From contig JAEUWD010000060.1 in assembly GCA_016786485.1 (NCBI GenBank), forward strand, positions 1 to 39,530: a stretch of DNA of 39,530 nucleotides, written 5' to 3'. A model generated the notes under the pieces. That model worked only from the letters and a program-made list of their open reading frames with translations. It ran no database searches and was not told the origin of the DNA. Made by a program: the position numbers and the translations under genes. Positions 23,262 to 32,642 of this stretch are shown here, piece by piece. The DNA is from Bacteriovoracaceae bacterium. GTDB taxonomy: Bacteria > Bdellovibrionota > Bacteriovoracia > Bacteriovoracales > Bacteriovoracaceae. How positions within the stretch are numbered: the first letter of the stretch is position 1; each line of letters begins with the position of its first letter.

Positions 23262-24749
23262 ATGAGTATCAAAGAATTCGCCGGTGTTTGGTTTACCCCT
23301 TCAATCAGAAAGAAAATTTCGCTACTGAGTAGTGTGGTTTTAACTGTTTCGATTGGTCTCTTCGTTAAATCAACCGACAATGTTCAACAATCAAGTCTGC
23401 TCAGCACTGGAATCAATACCTGTTTTCAGCGCCTGACTCAAACTTATACTTCGCTGGTGATTTCCAGCCAGACTTCACCCTACGTACAAGAAGCTTTCAC
23501 GAGTTTAACTGGTGAATGTTTCGCGGAACTTGCGAGTAAATTTCAAACTTCTTATCTGCAAGCCGACGAAGAGCTTGAAAAGTTCATCAACAACTTAGGT
23601 TCAGATGCACATTGGTTTAATAAGCGCGCACAATCGATTAAATCGGTGACTGTGGATGAAGAGCAAGATGAATTTTCATTGGAAGATAACACGCCAAAAC
23701 AAGATGACTTAGCGATTGGTAAATTTGAAAAACTAGAAGCGCTTAAAGATAAAACTTTAGACGTGATTGAATACAATCTTGTTCGTATGAGCCAGTACGC
23801 GAATTACTTAAGCTCACTCATTTTAACTTCAGCGTTACTAACTCTGTTCTCATTCGGCTTTTACCTGCGTTCACTTCGTTATTCATCGGGTGAGGCGAGA
23901 GTGCTAGCGGGGGAAATTGAAACGTTAAACGCGAAAAAAGAATTTCATGATGCTCAAAAAATTGAAAAACTAATGGTCGGCATTTTACGTAAAGCAAATC
24001 TCGGTTCAGTGGCAGATTTCTTCCTGAACTATCATGAGAGTCTACTGCTCAAAACAGCTAACGGTGAAATTTCGACAGATGCGACACCAGCAGCACAAAA
24101 CCTTTGGGCCGATGATGATGCTGTTGTAACGACCGATTTACAAGTGCCAGTGGCGCAAGTTGAGAGCATCAATCTGAACTCAGCTTTTGCTGAAGTCATA
24201 GCTCTACTTTCAAAGAAAGCTTTCACTCATGGAGTGATCATCGATTTTGATGTGGATGAAAATCTTAATGTCGTCGGGAAAGAAGAAGCGCTCATGCAGA
24301 TTCTTTATACGGCAATTGATAATGCGATTAACAACTCTTTAAGCCATAACCGTGGCCGCAAGATTAGTATTCGCAGTAAGCCGTTAGGTAGCACGATTTA
24401 TTTAAAGATTTTAGTTATTGGTCATTGTTTTAATACCGGGTCACTTGAGTATGTGAGCAATGGTGGGGCCAACACTGATTCTCCTGATGTAGAAGTAAGT
24501 TTAAAGCTGTGCCAAGCACTGATTAAAGATGTAAATGGAAAGATTGTTCTGCGAAATATTTTCGACGAAATGGGCAGCTTAACGGGTTCATCAACTGAGT
24601 TGCTCTTTGATCGTAGCGCCAGTGGTAAACATGTGGCAGAAGCTGAAACACGCACTGAGAGTCCAAGTCATGATGAAGCTAAACCTCGTTTAGTTTCGGT
24701 CGTGAAGGGTTCTAAACGTGAACTTCGAAAAGAACTTTTAAATAATTAG
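23262..24749 (+). CDS. Histidine-kinase-like membrane protein with degenerate ATPase domain
   Basis: From the ATG at 23262 (GGGTGG 8 bases upstream; an ATG at 23250 is also possible) the protein is 495 aa. Two transmembrane helices (about 18-36 and 181-203) flank a periplasmic sensor region. A coiled cytoplasmic linker follows, then a domain with the HATPase N-box AIDNAINNSL (about 351-360). The G1 box (D-x-G-x-G) is replaced by GHCFNTGS, the G2 region is divergent, and I see no clear H-box. It therefore resembles a sensor kinase that has lost catalysis. Its last four bases overlap the opposing dtd gene. No response regulator is adjacent. Confidence 0.6.
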   Translation: MSIKEFAGVWFTPSIRKKISLLSSVVLTVSIGLFVKSTDNVQQSSLLSTGINTCFQRLTQTYTSLVISSQTSPYVQEAFTSLTGECFAELASKFQTSYLQADEELEKFINNLGSDAHWFNKRAQSIKSVTVDEEQDEFSLEDNTPKQDDLAIGKFEKLEALKDKTLDVIEYNLVRMSQYANYLSSLILTSALLTLFSFGFYLRSLRYSSGEARVLAGEIETLNAKKEFHDAQKIEKLMVGILRKANLGSVADFFLNYHESLLLKTANGEISTDATPAAQNLWADDDAVVTTDLQVPVAQVESINLNSAFAEVIALLSKKAFTHGVIIDFDVDENLNVVGKEEALMQILYTAIDNAINNSLSHNRGRKISIRSKPLGSTIYLKILVIGHCFNTGSLEYVSNGGANTDSPDVEVSLKLCQALIKDVNGKIVLRNIFDEMGSLTGSSTELLFDRSASGKHVAEAETRTESPSHDEAKPRLVSVVKGSKRELRKELLNN

Positions 24750-25183
24750 AAATTTAATATAAAGGTGACGGGACCGTCATTCACGAGCGAAACCTGCATG
24801 TTTTCGCCAAAAATACCTTTTTCGACTTTTAATTCACGTTCCTCAAGCTTCTTATTGAAGGTATAGTACATAAGCTTTGCTTCTTGTGGTGGCATGGATT
24901 TATCAAAACTTGGGCGATGACCTTTCTTTCCATCCCAGCTGAGAGTGAACTGGCTTACCGATAAAATAGCGCCATTGATTTGTTTCACGTTAAGATTCAT
25001 CTTGCCCGCTTCATCTTCAAAAATACGCAGGTTAACCACTTTTTCGATTGATTCATCGACCGCCGCCATGGTGTCACCGGCTTCAAAACACACGAACAGG
25101 AGAAGGCCTTGTTGAATTTCGCCCGTCGTTTTTCCGTTAACTGTTACCGACGCGCTTTTGACCCTTTGTAAAACCAATTTCAT
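24746..25183 (-). CDS. dtd: D-aminoacyl-tRNA deacylase
   Basis: A 145-aa protein of exactly the family size. It starts MKLVLQRVKSASVTVNG, has the SQFTL motif (about 87-91) and ends with NDGPVTF, whose Gly-Pro forms the cross-subunit chiral filter. It removes D-amino acids and glycine mischarged on tRNAs. It is the last gene of the minus-strand operon with the ChaN-like and 944-aa genes, sharing a base with the upstream stop. Confidence 0.95.
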   Translation of the reverse strand: MKLVLQRVKSASVTVNGKTTGEIQQGLLLFVCFEAGDTMAAVDESIEKVVNLRIFEDEAGKMNLNVKQINGAILSVSQFTLSWDGKKGHRPSFDKSMPPQEAKLMYYTFNKKLEERELKVEKGIFGENMQVSLVNDGPVTFILNF

Positions 25184-26778
25184 TAAAAATACCTTTTGCT
25201 CAGTTCTTGGTAGTTCAGTTTATCGTTGGCCAAATTCTTCAGTTGGTAGAAAGCGGCTTCGTCCAGGTTGGAGTTATAGAAGTATTTCGCGAAAAAGTCT
25301 GCCCCAATTTTCAAATCTTCATTAGAAATTTTGATATGCAAATGTTCACCAATGAGCGCTCCCATTTTTTTTGCCATTTTATAAACTTGAAAGAAAGAGC
25401 GTTTTTCAAAGAAAGAGGTCTCAAACTTTTTGGAATCAATCAGCTTCAATAGATTTACTGCGTGTCTATCTTCTTCTGCAATTTTCTTGAAATCCGAATA
25501 GAGATTACACTTGCGATGAGGGTTTAAGAATTTTGAAAGCAGATAACTATGAGTGAACAAAAAAACAAAGTAGGTAAAGAACTGCGGTTTGGTTTTAAAC
25601 AGTTCTTTTGATTGATGAAGTTTGTTCACTTGTTCAGAACATAAAAAATAGATGTGTACGAGCGCGAGCGAAATCATTCTGTTGGCCGAATAGTTTGAGC
25701 AATAATAAGAATTCGTCATCGGTAAACGTAAAGATTCGTTTTTCTCAATACACTCTTTCACAAAACTCTGCATGGTCTTCAGTGGTAGTTTGGAAGTTTT
25801 ATTTTTTAATTGCTTTATCGACTTATGATCAAAGAGATTAAAATCATCCAAAGTTTGTGTCAGCTGTTGGGGCTTCAAAAGATCCAAGTAAATCTTGATC
25901 ACTTGCAGGAAGTTATCTTGGGTTTCATTATTAAAAGTTTTGAGGCCATTTTCTAGCGTGTATTCATGCAGGTCAAATTCAGGATCATCAGCATAGTTTT
26001 CGTACCAATAAACTTGACTTTCATATTTAAGCCATGGGGGAGAGTTGTTAAGGCAAAACTCATTAGCATTATATTTAAAAATTTGTTCACCAATGTGGAG
26101 TGTGGCCAGAAAAACTTCATCCAGGTTTTGGTGAATAATTGAATGACGTGTTTTAGAACAATTCATTTTCACTAATTGTGGAATTTTATTTGGCAAGATA
26201 TGGAGTTCACCAAAAAGCACAAGCAATGGCTTGGTTGGAAACTTTTTCATTTGTGTCGCTATTAGCGCTGCTGCTTTCTTATCTCGCGCGCTGAGTTTTC
26301 CTTCAGAGTTGAGAGCGACAACTGAAACTTTATTTTTTTTGCAGAAATCAAAAATTTGACGGTAATGGCTCCAAGGAAAACGCCAAGACTCGGTGTAATT
26401 AATTTCATCTAAAAATTCCATCTCGGTAATATGTCCGGCAAGAAAATGATCCAGTGTTTTTTGTTTGTTGGCTTGAATGAATTCGATGCCGATAGTAAGT
26501 CCCGCACGATTCATATTTAAAATCTGTGCGATTCTTAAAACATTTTTAATATTGTGATCAAATGTGTGGAAGTCACCGATATAGACGACGTTAGAACAAA
26601 TCAAACTCTGAATAAATTCGTCTTCAGCACAAATTTGAAAATTGCGTGAATTATAATAACTTTGATCTTTGCGATAATTTTTTAATTCTTTGCTGAGTTG
26701 GGTTTCATTATCAAGTACGCGAGTCTTTAGATATTTTAATAAATTGACCTGAATGTCGCTGATTTGATTTTCCAACAT
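25183..26778 (-). CDS. ChaN-like (haem-binding uptake superfamily) protein
   Basis: A 531-aa protein. Residues about 60-260 match the ChaN/PF04187 pattern: VVYIGDFHTFDHN, IGIEFIQANKQKTLDHFLAG, WRFPWSHYRQIFDFCKKN, VALNSEGKLSARDKKAA and LVLFGELHILP. ChaN proteins are usually iron-regulated lipoproteins that bind haem. This one has no signal peptide or lipobox, so it appears cytoplasmic. It also has an extra C-terminal region of some 270 residues, rich in aromatic and helical segments, that I cannot assign. It follows the 944-aa gene by 22 bases. Confidence 0.7.
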   Translation of the reverse strand: MLENQISDIQVNLLKYLKTRVLDNETQLSKELKNYRKDQSYYNSRNFQICAEDEFIQSLICSNVVYIGDFHTFDHNIKNVLRIAQILNMNRAGLTIGIEFIQANKQKTLDHFLAGHITEMEFLDEINYTESWRFPWSHYRQIFDFCKKNKVSVVALNSEGKLSARDKKAAALIATQMKKFPTKPLLVLFGELHILPNKIPQLVKMNCSKTRHSIIHQNLDEVFLATLHIGEQIFKYNANEFCLNNSPPWLKYESQVYWYENYADDPEFDLHEYTLENGLKTFNNETQDNFLQVIKIYLDLLKPQQLTQTLDDFNLFDHKSIKQLKNKTSKLPLKTMQSFVKECIEKNESLRLPMTNSYYCSNYSANRMISLALVHIYFLCSEQVNKLHQSKELFKTKPQFFTYFVFLFTHSYLLSKFLNPHRKCNLYSDFKKIAEEDRHAVNLLKLIDSKKFETSFFEKRSFFQVYKMAKKMGALIGEHLHIKISNEDLKIGADFFAKYFYNSNLDEAAFYQLKNLANDKLNYQELSKRYF

Positions 26779-26800
26779 TCTTTTATTTTAACAGGTAATA

Positions 26801-29635
26801 CTAATCTAGGGAGATACTTTGATTAAGAAGTTGAGAAAAAAGTTGAGAAACTTTATCATGTAATTTGATTAGTTCGTTACGAGAATTTTTCACCAGATTT
26901 AATTGCTGGCTTAAGGCGCTATGCTCCGGCACTAAAAGTGATTTAAGAATATATGAAACCGGCTTGTTCATAACAAATTGGAGAAGATAGTTTAAGAACT
27001 TCATTAACAGGTTTGGCCCAAAAATCTTGACCACACATTCTTCACCACTAAAGAATTCAAGACCATTGAGAACCTGCCCCTGAATCACATGTTCTGAAGT
27101 TTTAATCATGGTTAAGTTTCTATCCAGCATCGATTTATCTTTTTGGCAGAAATCAATAAAGATTTGTTCGTTCTGCTCCAGCAATGGTTTTAGTTTTAAC
27201 TTAGGTAGTGAATTTCTAAATTCTTGTGAAGCAAAAATATTGTGTAAGTCATTCGTGTCGAGTGAGCTCTTGCTTAAAGCTTCTTGTGTATTATGTTTTA
27301 AATAGGCAAGCACACTTAGTACGGCATTTGGATAATTTTTATAAATAGTCATCAGCAAAATTTGTGAAGCAGTTAAATGCTGGCAAATATTTTTCGCTGA
27401 ATCATTATTAATTTCGTTAGCGGGAACGGAGAAATATTTGAAAGCTTCTGTCACATGCACTGGAGCTTCTTTATGTTGCGCTAATAATTTTGGAACTAGT
27501 AGCGATGAAATTTTAGCTTTAGCTTTTTTCATCTGGCCCATGAAGGTTAATTCAATAATTTCATGACCAAGCTGTGATTGGAAAAATTCACGTAACAAAT
27601 TAATATTAAGATTTGGAATTTTTGGTCTTAAACCAAAATATTCGCATTGAGTAATTCCGCATTCTTGGATTTTTGCTTGTAGTGTTGTCGCACTTGAAAT
27701 CTCGAGCTTAATCTTATTGCTACGGCCATCAATCAAAAGTAGGTAAGGGAATTTAGGCGTATGTGGAGCAAGTTCACCTATGTCCAATGCACCATTGCCC
27801 ATGTAAGCATCCAATGTTTCAACTGGATAAATATTAAAGAAAAGATCGAGTGAGAAAGTTGAATTGAGTAAATTCTTAAAGAATGATGGATGTGTAATTT
27901 TATTCTGGTCTTTATTGCTAGAGTGAACCAGGCGTCCGTCGATAACTGCATCTTGATAAAATTCTAATGAGAAATTATTCGCGAAATCTTTGCGATAAAT
28001 AACTGGAACGTTAAAAAGGTTTTTGCGATAAAAACTTTGCAATTCATCGGTAATAGTTGAAAACTTTTGAAAAGTTGAAAGTTCGGCATTGATACGGAAA
28101 CAAAGACCGATATTGTTACTGCTTGAGTGGTTTTTCTTTGAGAAAATGAAAATATAATTGGGGACTTCGCCTTTGCCTTTCACATCTTCTAGTTCAAACA
28201 TCCCTTCAAAGTTTAATGTTTGAAGAAGTTGATCGATTTTTTCTTTTTGTGATGGAATAAAAAGATTTTTATTACTCATCACGATCATTTTCCCACCATC
28301 CTTCAACGATTCGGATTCCGTGTTGATTTGATGATAGATATGAAAGTAAGGATTGTTTTTTGGAGTATTGGAAATATTGAGCACCACGCGGTCGTAGCTT
28401 GATTGTGTGTCCTGCGTATCTTCTAAAAAACTTGGTTGAACTTGATTTTTTGTTTTGCGATTAATTAAAGAGTCTTTTGAAACATTACTTAAAAATGAAA
28501 TTAATGGATGTTGCTGAATTTTCGCGACATCGACTAAGAAGGTAATGAACTGCAATTCATTAAAGAGTTTTAAATAAAGACCTGTGCTGAAATCATTGCC
28601 TTTGAAATCCGGGCAAATGATTTGTTTCCACTTTATTTCTTTATTATTGTTCTGAGCTAACCAATGTGAATTGGCGATACACTCAAGATAATCACCAGTG
28701 TATTTGGTGCTAATGATTTCTAGACCACATTGAGCGCCATTTACTGCGGTTGGGAGTTGGTGGTGATTGGCGCAATGTAACCAAGTTGGATAATTAATAA
28801 TTAATGAATTTAAAAACAAACCAAAATTTCGATGAGAAAGAGTGTGAGAATAGTGGTTTTCGTTCTTAAATTGCTGAGACTGTTCTGATGTTTTTTTGAT
28901 GATTTCTGAGATGGTAATTTCGGTTGAGATTTCTGATAATTTCGCTAATTCATCGGCCAAGTGATGCTCTGGACGGTACCAACTGTAAATATTTGTTTCA
29001 AGCGCTTTCGAACGTAGTTCAGTCGAGCCACCTTTCTTAAAAATAGATGTGATTAAGCTGGTGGGATTAAAAAAGTTTTTTGTTTCGAGTTTCTGATTAT
29101 TTTCTAAAGCAATTTTTGAAATAAAACGTAACTTTAAAAAATAAATAATCGCCACTCTTTGAGCGTATGCATGAATGAAGTGAGCGAGAGTTTGATCGTA
29201 TTCTGATTTTTCTAATTTTACTTCGTTCCAAAATTTTTGATGGCCATCAATCGCGTGAAAATTTAACGATTGCTCAGCAAGGAAAGAAACAAATTCTTGA
29301 TAGATTTGAATCTGTAAGGTGCGATTAAACTGATTGGAAAGAAATTGATTTTTAACATCATCACAAATTTTTTCAAACAGATTTTCAAAGCGTAAATAGG
29401 TTTTAGATTTAAGCGATTCACCGGTCCAGCCAGGAGTTAAAAAGCTCGCAGGATTAAATTCAAGGCCCGAAGGAATCGAAGTTTTAAATGCTGGAGTAAA
29501 GTTAGGAAATAATTCTGAGGGACAAAAATTATTTGTCGATGTAGTCGTAAATACATCCCTGTTCACTACTGGTGTAGTAACAGTTTGCGCTTCATTTTTC
29601 AGCCAATTCTTGGCGTAGAAGGGCGAGTTATTCAA
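26801..29635 (-). CDS. Large protein with a degenerate N6-methyltransferase-like core
   Basis: A 944-aa protein starting at TTG, with AGGAG 7 bases upstream. Residues about 414-500 follow the late part of the N6-adenine methyltransferase fold: YDRVVLNISNTP in place of the D-x-x-x-x-N-P-P-F/Y strand, then HIYHQI, LKDGGKMIVMSN, LLQTLNFEGMFELED and VPNYIFIFSKK. The catalytic NPPY is absent and I find no SAM-binding G-x-G. The flanks (1-410 and 500-944) are unknown, mostly helical and Asn/Gln/Lys-rich. It heads the operon with the ChaN-like protein and Dtd. A conserved protein without methyltransferase activity is the likeliest reading. Confidence 0.5.
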   Translation of the reverse strand: MNNSPFYAKNWLKNEAQTVTTPVVNRDVFTTTSTNNFCPSELFPNFTPAFKTSIPSGLEFNPASFLTPGWTGESLKSKTYLRFENLFEKICDDVKNQFLSNQFNRTLQIQIYQEFVSFLAEQSLNFHAIDGHQKFWNEVKLEKSEYDQTLAHFIHAYAQRVAIIYFLKLRFISKIALENNQKLETKNFFNPTSLITSIFKKGGSTELRSKALETNIYSWYRPEHHLADELAKLSEISTEITISEIIKKTSEQSQQFKNENHYSHTLSHRNFGLFLNSLIINYPTWLHCANHHQLPTAVNGAQCGLEIISTKYTGDYLECIANSHWLAQNNNKEIKWKQIICPDFKGNDFSTGLYLKLFNELQFITFLVDVAKIQQHPLISFLSNVSKDSLINRKTKNQVQPSFLEDTQDTQSSYDRVVLNISNTPKNNPYFHIYHQINTESESLKDGGKMIVMSNKNLFIPSQKEKIDQLLQTLNFEGMFELEDVKGKGEVPNYIFIFSKKNHSSSNNIGLCFRINAELSTFQKFSTITDELQSFYRKNLFNVPVIYRKDFANNFSLEFYQDAVIDGRLVHSSNKDQNKITHPSFFKNLLNSTFSLDLFFNIYPVETLDAYMGNGALDIGELAPHTPKFPYLLLIDGRSNKIKLEISSATTLQAKIQECGITQCEYFGLRPKIPNLNINLLREFFQSQLGHEIIELTFMGQMKKAKAKISSLLVPKLLAQHKEAPVHVTEAFKYFSVPANEINNDSAKNICQHLTASQILLMTIYKNYPNAVLSVLAYLKHNTQEALSKSSLDTNDLHNIFASQEFRNSLPKLKLKPLLEQNEQIFIDFCQKDKSMLDRNLTMIKTSEHVIQGQVLNGLEFFSGEECVVKIFGPNLLMKFLNYLLQFVMNKPVSYILKSLLVPEHSALSQQLNLVKNSRNELIKLHDKVSQLFSQLLNQSISLD

Positions 29636-29832
29636 TCAAGAACTCCTGCGAATAAATAATTTTTATAGAATCCCACTCAAAACAGTAGATCTTTTTAAAC
29701 TAATCCGAGCATGTTTGTCATGAAAATAATTCCTCTTTTGTATGGAAAGTTTATGACGCTAAAGTTTTCACTGATTCATTCGATAGGGTTAAAGAAACGT
29801 TGTTTAAAAACATCGGAAAACAAGGAAGAGAT

Positions 29833-30225
29833 ATGAGTCAAAATGACGCACCTGAGAAAGGCTTTAATGACGAGGAACTCAAAGACATCATGGATGAAAT
29901 TGAGAATCTCGAGAAAGAGTTTGCGGAAGACGCACCTGAAACTAGCCCAGTTAGTCATACTTCTTCTTCTGATGTCGACATGGAAGTAGAGAAGGCAATG
30001 GTTGAAGAACCAGTTGCTAAGCCAAACCGTGTTCATCCTTTCAAAAAACATTCTGGTTCCGGCAGCAAATTACATTTTCGCGTAGAAGGTGAAATGCATG
30101 TCGAACTAAGTTTCGAAATCGCTGGTCGTATGGTTCAACTTTTTGTGGATCCAGTTGCTGGACTTACAATTGAGATGGAAGACGGCGCGAAATTCTGCTT
30201 GCCAGTAGATAAAAAAGCCGCGTAA
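29833..30225 (+). CDS. Conserved-looking acidic protein of unknown function
   Basis: The start is the ATG at 29833, with AAGGAAG directly upstream; this gives 130 aa. The N-terminal half is acidic and probably disordered or coiled (DEELKDIMDEIENLEKEF). The C-terminal 55 residues form a beta-rich domain (KLHFRVEGEMHVELSFEIAGR ... VDPVAGLTIEMEDGAKFCLPV, listed here as strand order). No signal peptide. It lies 9 bases before rsmD and leads the rsmD-coaD-aminotransferase run. Confidence 0.7.
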   Translation: MSQNDAPEKGFNDEELKDIMDEIENLEKEFAEDAPETSPVSHTSSSDVDMEVEKAMVEEPVAKPNRVHPFKKHSGSGSKLHFRVEGEMHVELSFEIAGRMVQLFVDPVAGLTIEMEDGAKFCLPVDKKAA

Positions 30226-30234
30226 TCTTCGGCC

Positions 30235-30825
30235 ATGTCAATTTCCATTCTTGGCGGTTACGCCAGAAATTTTAAAATCAATGTTATTGATCATGAATTG
30301 CTTCGTCCGACTTCCGTCATGCTACGACGTCGTTTGTTTGATGCTCATCAAGATTTAAGCGATTATCATTTTATCGATCTTTGCGCTGGCACAGGTGCGA
30401 TGGGTTTAGAAGCGCTTTCTCGTGGTGCAAGCCTGGCCACTTTTGTTGAAAAAAATCCAAAATTCTATCGAACTTTGAAGGAAACTCTTAAGAGTTTCGA
30501 GGAAAAATACTCTGAAGCACAGCTCGTTAGCGAGTGTGGAGACTGTTTAGGTTTTTTTAAAAAATGGCAGACACAATATCTGGCCTTGTCCGAGGCCGAA
30601 AAAGCCAAGGTCATTTTGTTTTTTGACCCACCCTATGAGCAAACCAAGCTTTACGAAGAGTTTTTTGCTTTCCTGACTGAGGACTGGTTTTGTGGCCAGC
30701 TTTGGGTGGAGGGAGACCGTCAAAAAAATTACGAAATTGCTTATTATAAAAAATGGTTTTCCAAAGAATTCAAAGAGTTTACTCAAGGCACTAGTTACAT
30801 TCTTATTTTTGACTATCGCCGCTAA
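30235..30825 (+). CDS. rsmD: 16S rRNA (guanine-N2)-methyltransferase RsmD
   Basis: A 196-aa class I methyltransferase. Motifs: RPTSVMLRRRLFD (the RsmD R-P-T-x-D-x-x-R-E-x-x-F region), DLCAGTGAMGLEALSRGA (SAM-binding loop), FVEKNPK (acidic loop residue) and FFDPPYEQ (catalytic DPPY). It methylates G966 of 16S rRNA. Size and motif order fit RsmD well. coaD follows 32 bases later, a common rsmD-coaD pair. Confidence 0.92.
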   Translation: MSISILGGYARNFKINVIDHELLRPTSVMLRRRLFDAHQDLSDYHFIDLCAGTGAMGLEALSRGASLATFVEKNPKFYRTLKETLKSFEEKYSEAQLVSECGDCLGFFKKWQTQYLALSEAEKAKVILFFDPPYEQTKLYEEFFAFLTEDWFCGQLWVEGDRQKNYEIAYYKKWFSKEFKEFTQGTSYILIFDYRR

Positions 30826-30857
30826 AGCGCATACATTAAAAACATCAAAGGAATTTT

Positions 30858-31337
30858 GTGAAGAAAGCCATTTATGCCGGAACGTTTGATCCTTTTACCA
30901 TTGGACATTTAGATATCGTGAATCGAGCACTTGGTTTGTTCGATGAACTCACGGTTTTAGTCGCGGTTCCACCGCAAAAAACGCCTTTTATTTCGGCCAA
31001 AGATCGTTTGAAACTTTTAAATGAATTATTCAGCAAAGAAAAAAAAATTAAAGTCGATTCTTGGGATGGACTTATTGTCGATTATGCACGAGAGCACAAG
31101 ATCCCTTATTTAGTGAGAGGTTTAAGACCAACCGGAGACTTCGATTCTGAGTTTCAAATGGCGTCAATGAACAGTCGCTTAAATGATAAATTAGATACTG
31201 TTTTTTTAGTGACGGGTGAAAATCTGTATTATATTTCTTCCTCGCTGGTGAAAGAAATTTATAGCCACAATGGGGACATAAAACCATTTGTACCTGCTAA
31301 CATTGCAAAATATTTAAAAGATAAAAAAGGAAAATAA
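30858..31337 (+). CDS. coaD: Phosphopantetheine adenylyltransferase
   Basis: A 159-aa protein starting at GTG with AAAGGA about 7 bases upstream. It has the nucleotidyltransferase motif GTFDPFTIGHLDI (T14-x-G-H17), the YLVRGLRPTGDFDSEFQMA segment, and the ISSSLVKEI motif. It makes dephospho-CoA from ATP and 4'-phosphopantetheine. It is followed by the aminotransferase gene after 2 bases. Confidence 0.97.
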   Translation: MKKAIYAGTFDPFTIGHLDIVNRALGLFDELTVLVAVPPQKTPFISAKDRLKLLNELFSKEKKIKVDSWDGLIVDYAREHKIPYLVRGLRPTGDFDSEFQMASMNSRLNDKLDTVFLVTGENLYYISSSLVKEIYSHNGDIKPFVPANIAKYLKDKKGK

Positions 31338-31339
31338 TT

Positions 31340-32560
31340 ATGTTTTTGAGTTCTCGCGTGATGGCCGCTAACGAAAGTATCACACTCAAAATTAATCAGA
31401 CCGTTGTGAAAATGGGTGAAGCCGGCAAACGAGTTTTCAACCTAACAGCAGGCCAACTTCCTTTCAAACCAATGACTCAATTCATTGAGAAAATTAATGC
31501 TCAAACCAATTTTTTAAAAAGTTATCAATATTCTCCAGTGGCTGGTTTTGAAGATTTGAGAAAAAAAATTCTCGACTATACGCAAACGAGCCGTGATATC
31601 AACTTCAAAAACGGTGGCGAAGAATTTGATGTCGTTTTAAGTAACGGTGCTAAACATTCGATCTATAACGTCTTAGGTGCTGTAGTTGATCCAAGTGATG
31701 AAGTGATTTTACTGGCGCCGTATTGGGTTTCTTATCCTGAAATGATCAAATTTTGGGGCGGAACTCCGATCTGTATCGAAAGTTTTTCTTATGATGGTTT
31801 CACCCCTGATTTAGATAATATTCGCAAAGCGATTTCAAGAAAAACCAAAGCTATTATTTTAAACAGTCCAAACAATCCAACGGGAATTTCGTATTCAAAA
31901 AAGTGGATGGAAGAATTTGCAAAACTAATGATTGAACATCCTGAAATTTTGATTATCAGTGACGAAATTTATTATGAAATTGCCTATTTTGATCCGAAGC
32001 CAACATATTTTTACCAAGCTCACCAAGAATTATTAGCAAGAACCATTATTGTTGATGGTATTTCAAAATCTTTGGCGTGCACGGGTTTGCGAATGGGGTG
32101 GGCGATTGGTCCGAAAAAAATTATTGCGGCCATCACTAAACTTCAAGGTCAAACAACTTCTGGTCCAAGCAGTTTAATTCAACGTGCGATGGCCGAATTT
32201 GATTTTTCAAAATTAGATGAGTTTTTAGTTCCAGTGCGAAACCATTTACGTAAAAATTCAGAAATTTTACGTGAAAAATTTCGTCAACATTCACTTTCTA
32301 ATTGTTGGTATCAGTCAACTTCTGCTTTTTATTTCATGATTGATTACAAGCGCACACCATACTTCGAAAAAATGGGTCGCCCAGACGAAGATTTGGCCAA
32401 TGAAATTTCCTTAAAGCTACTGGATGAGACAGGAATTGCCGTCGTTCCAGGTAGTGATTTTGGTGCTCCGAATACTGCTCGCATGAGTATTGTTCTCGAA
32501 GAGGGCCCATTTACTGAAGCTATGGACAAATTAACCAAATTTCTCTCTCAAAACGCGTAG
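31340..32560 (+). CDS. Class I pyridoxal-phosphate aminotransferase (aspartate aminotransferase type)
   Basis: A 406-aa fold-type I aminotransferase. It has SNGAKHSIYNVLGAVVDPGDE-type substrate region (here VVDPSDEVI), APYWVSYPEM, NSPNNPTG, DEIYYEI, and DGISKSLACTGLRMGW, whose Lys binds the cofactor. The NSPNNPTG and GLRMGW forms fit the Igamma aspartate aminotransferase group, but substrate range cannot be fixed by sequence. AAGGAAA precedes the ATG. It closes the rsmD-coaD operon. Confidence 0.9.
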   Translation: MFLSSRVMAANESITLKINQTVVKMGEAGKRVFNLTAGQLPFKPMTQFIEKINAQTNFLKSYQYSPVAGFEDLRKKILDYTQTSRDINFKNGGEEFDVVLSNGAKHSIYNVLGAVVDPSDEVILLAPYWVSYPEMIKFWGGTPICIESFSYDGFTPDLDNIRKAISRKTKAIILNSPNNPTGISYSKKWMEEFAKLMIEHPEILIISDEIYYEIAYFDPKPTYFYQAHQELLARTIIVDGISKSLACTGLRMGWAIGPKKIIAAITKLQGQTTSGPSSLIQRAMAEFDFSKLDEFLVPVRNHLRKNSEILREKFRQHSLSNCWYQSTSAFYFMIDYKRTPYFEKMGRPDEDLANEISLKLLDETGIAVVPGSDFGAPNTARMSIVLEEGPFTEAMDKLTKFLSQNA

Positions 32561-32642
32561 GTTTTTCCTCCCCTTAGGACTTTGCTTTTAGTAAGTTACA
32601 ATGTTTGTAGCAAGGTTTTGTTTAATCCTATAGGGGATAAAA

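Noticed and set aside
26801-29635. Active restriction-modification methyltransferase
   Set aside because: The catalytic NPPY and the SAM-binding loop are missing and no restriction or specificity subunit is adjacent.
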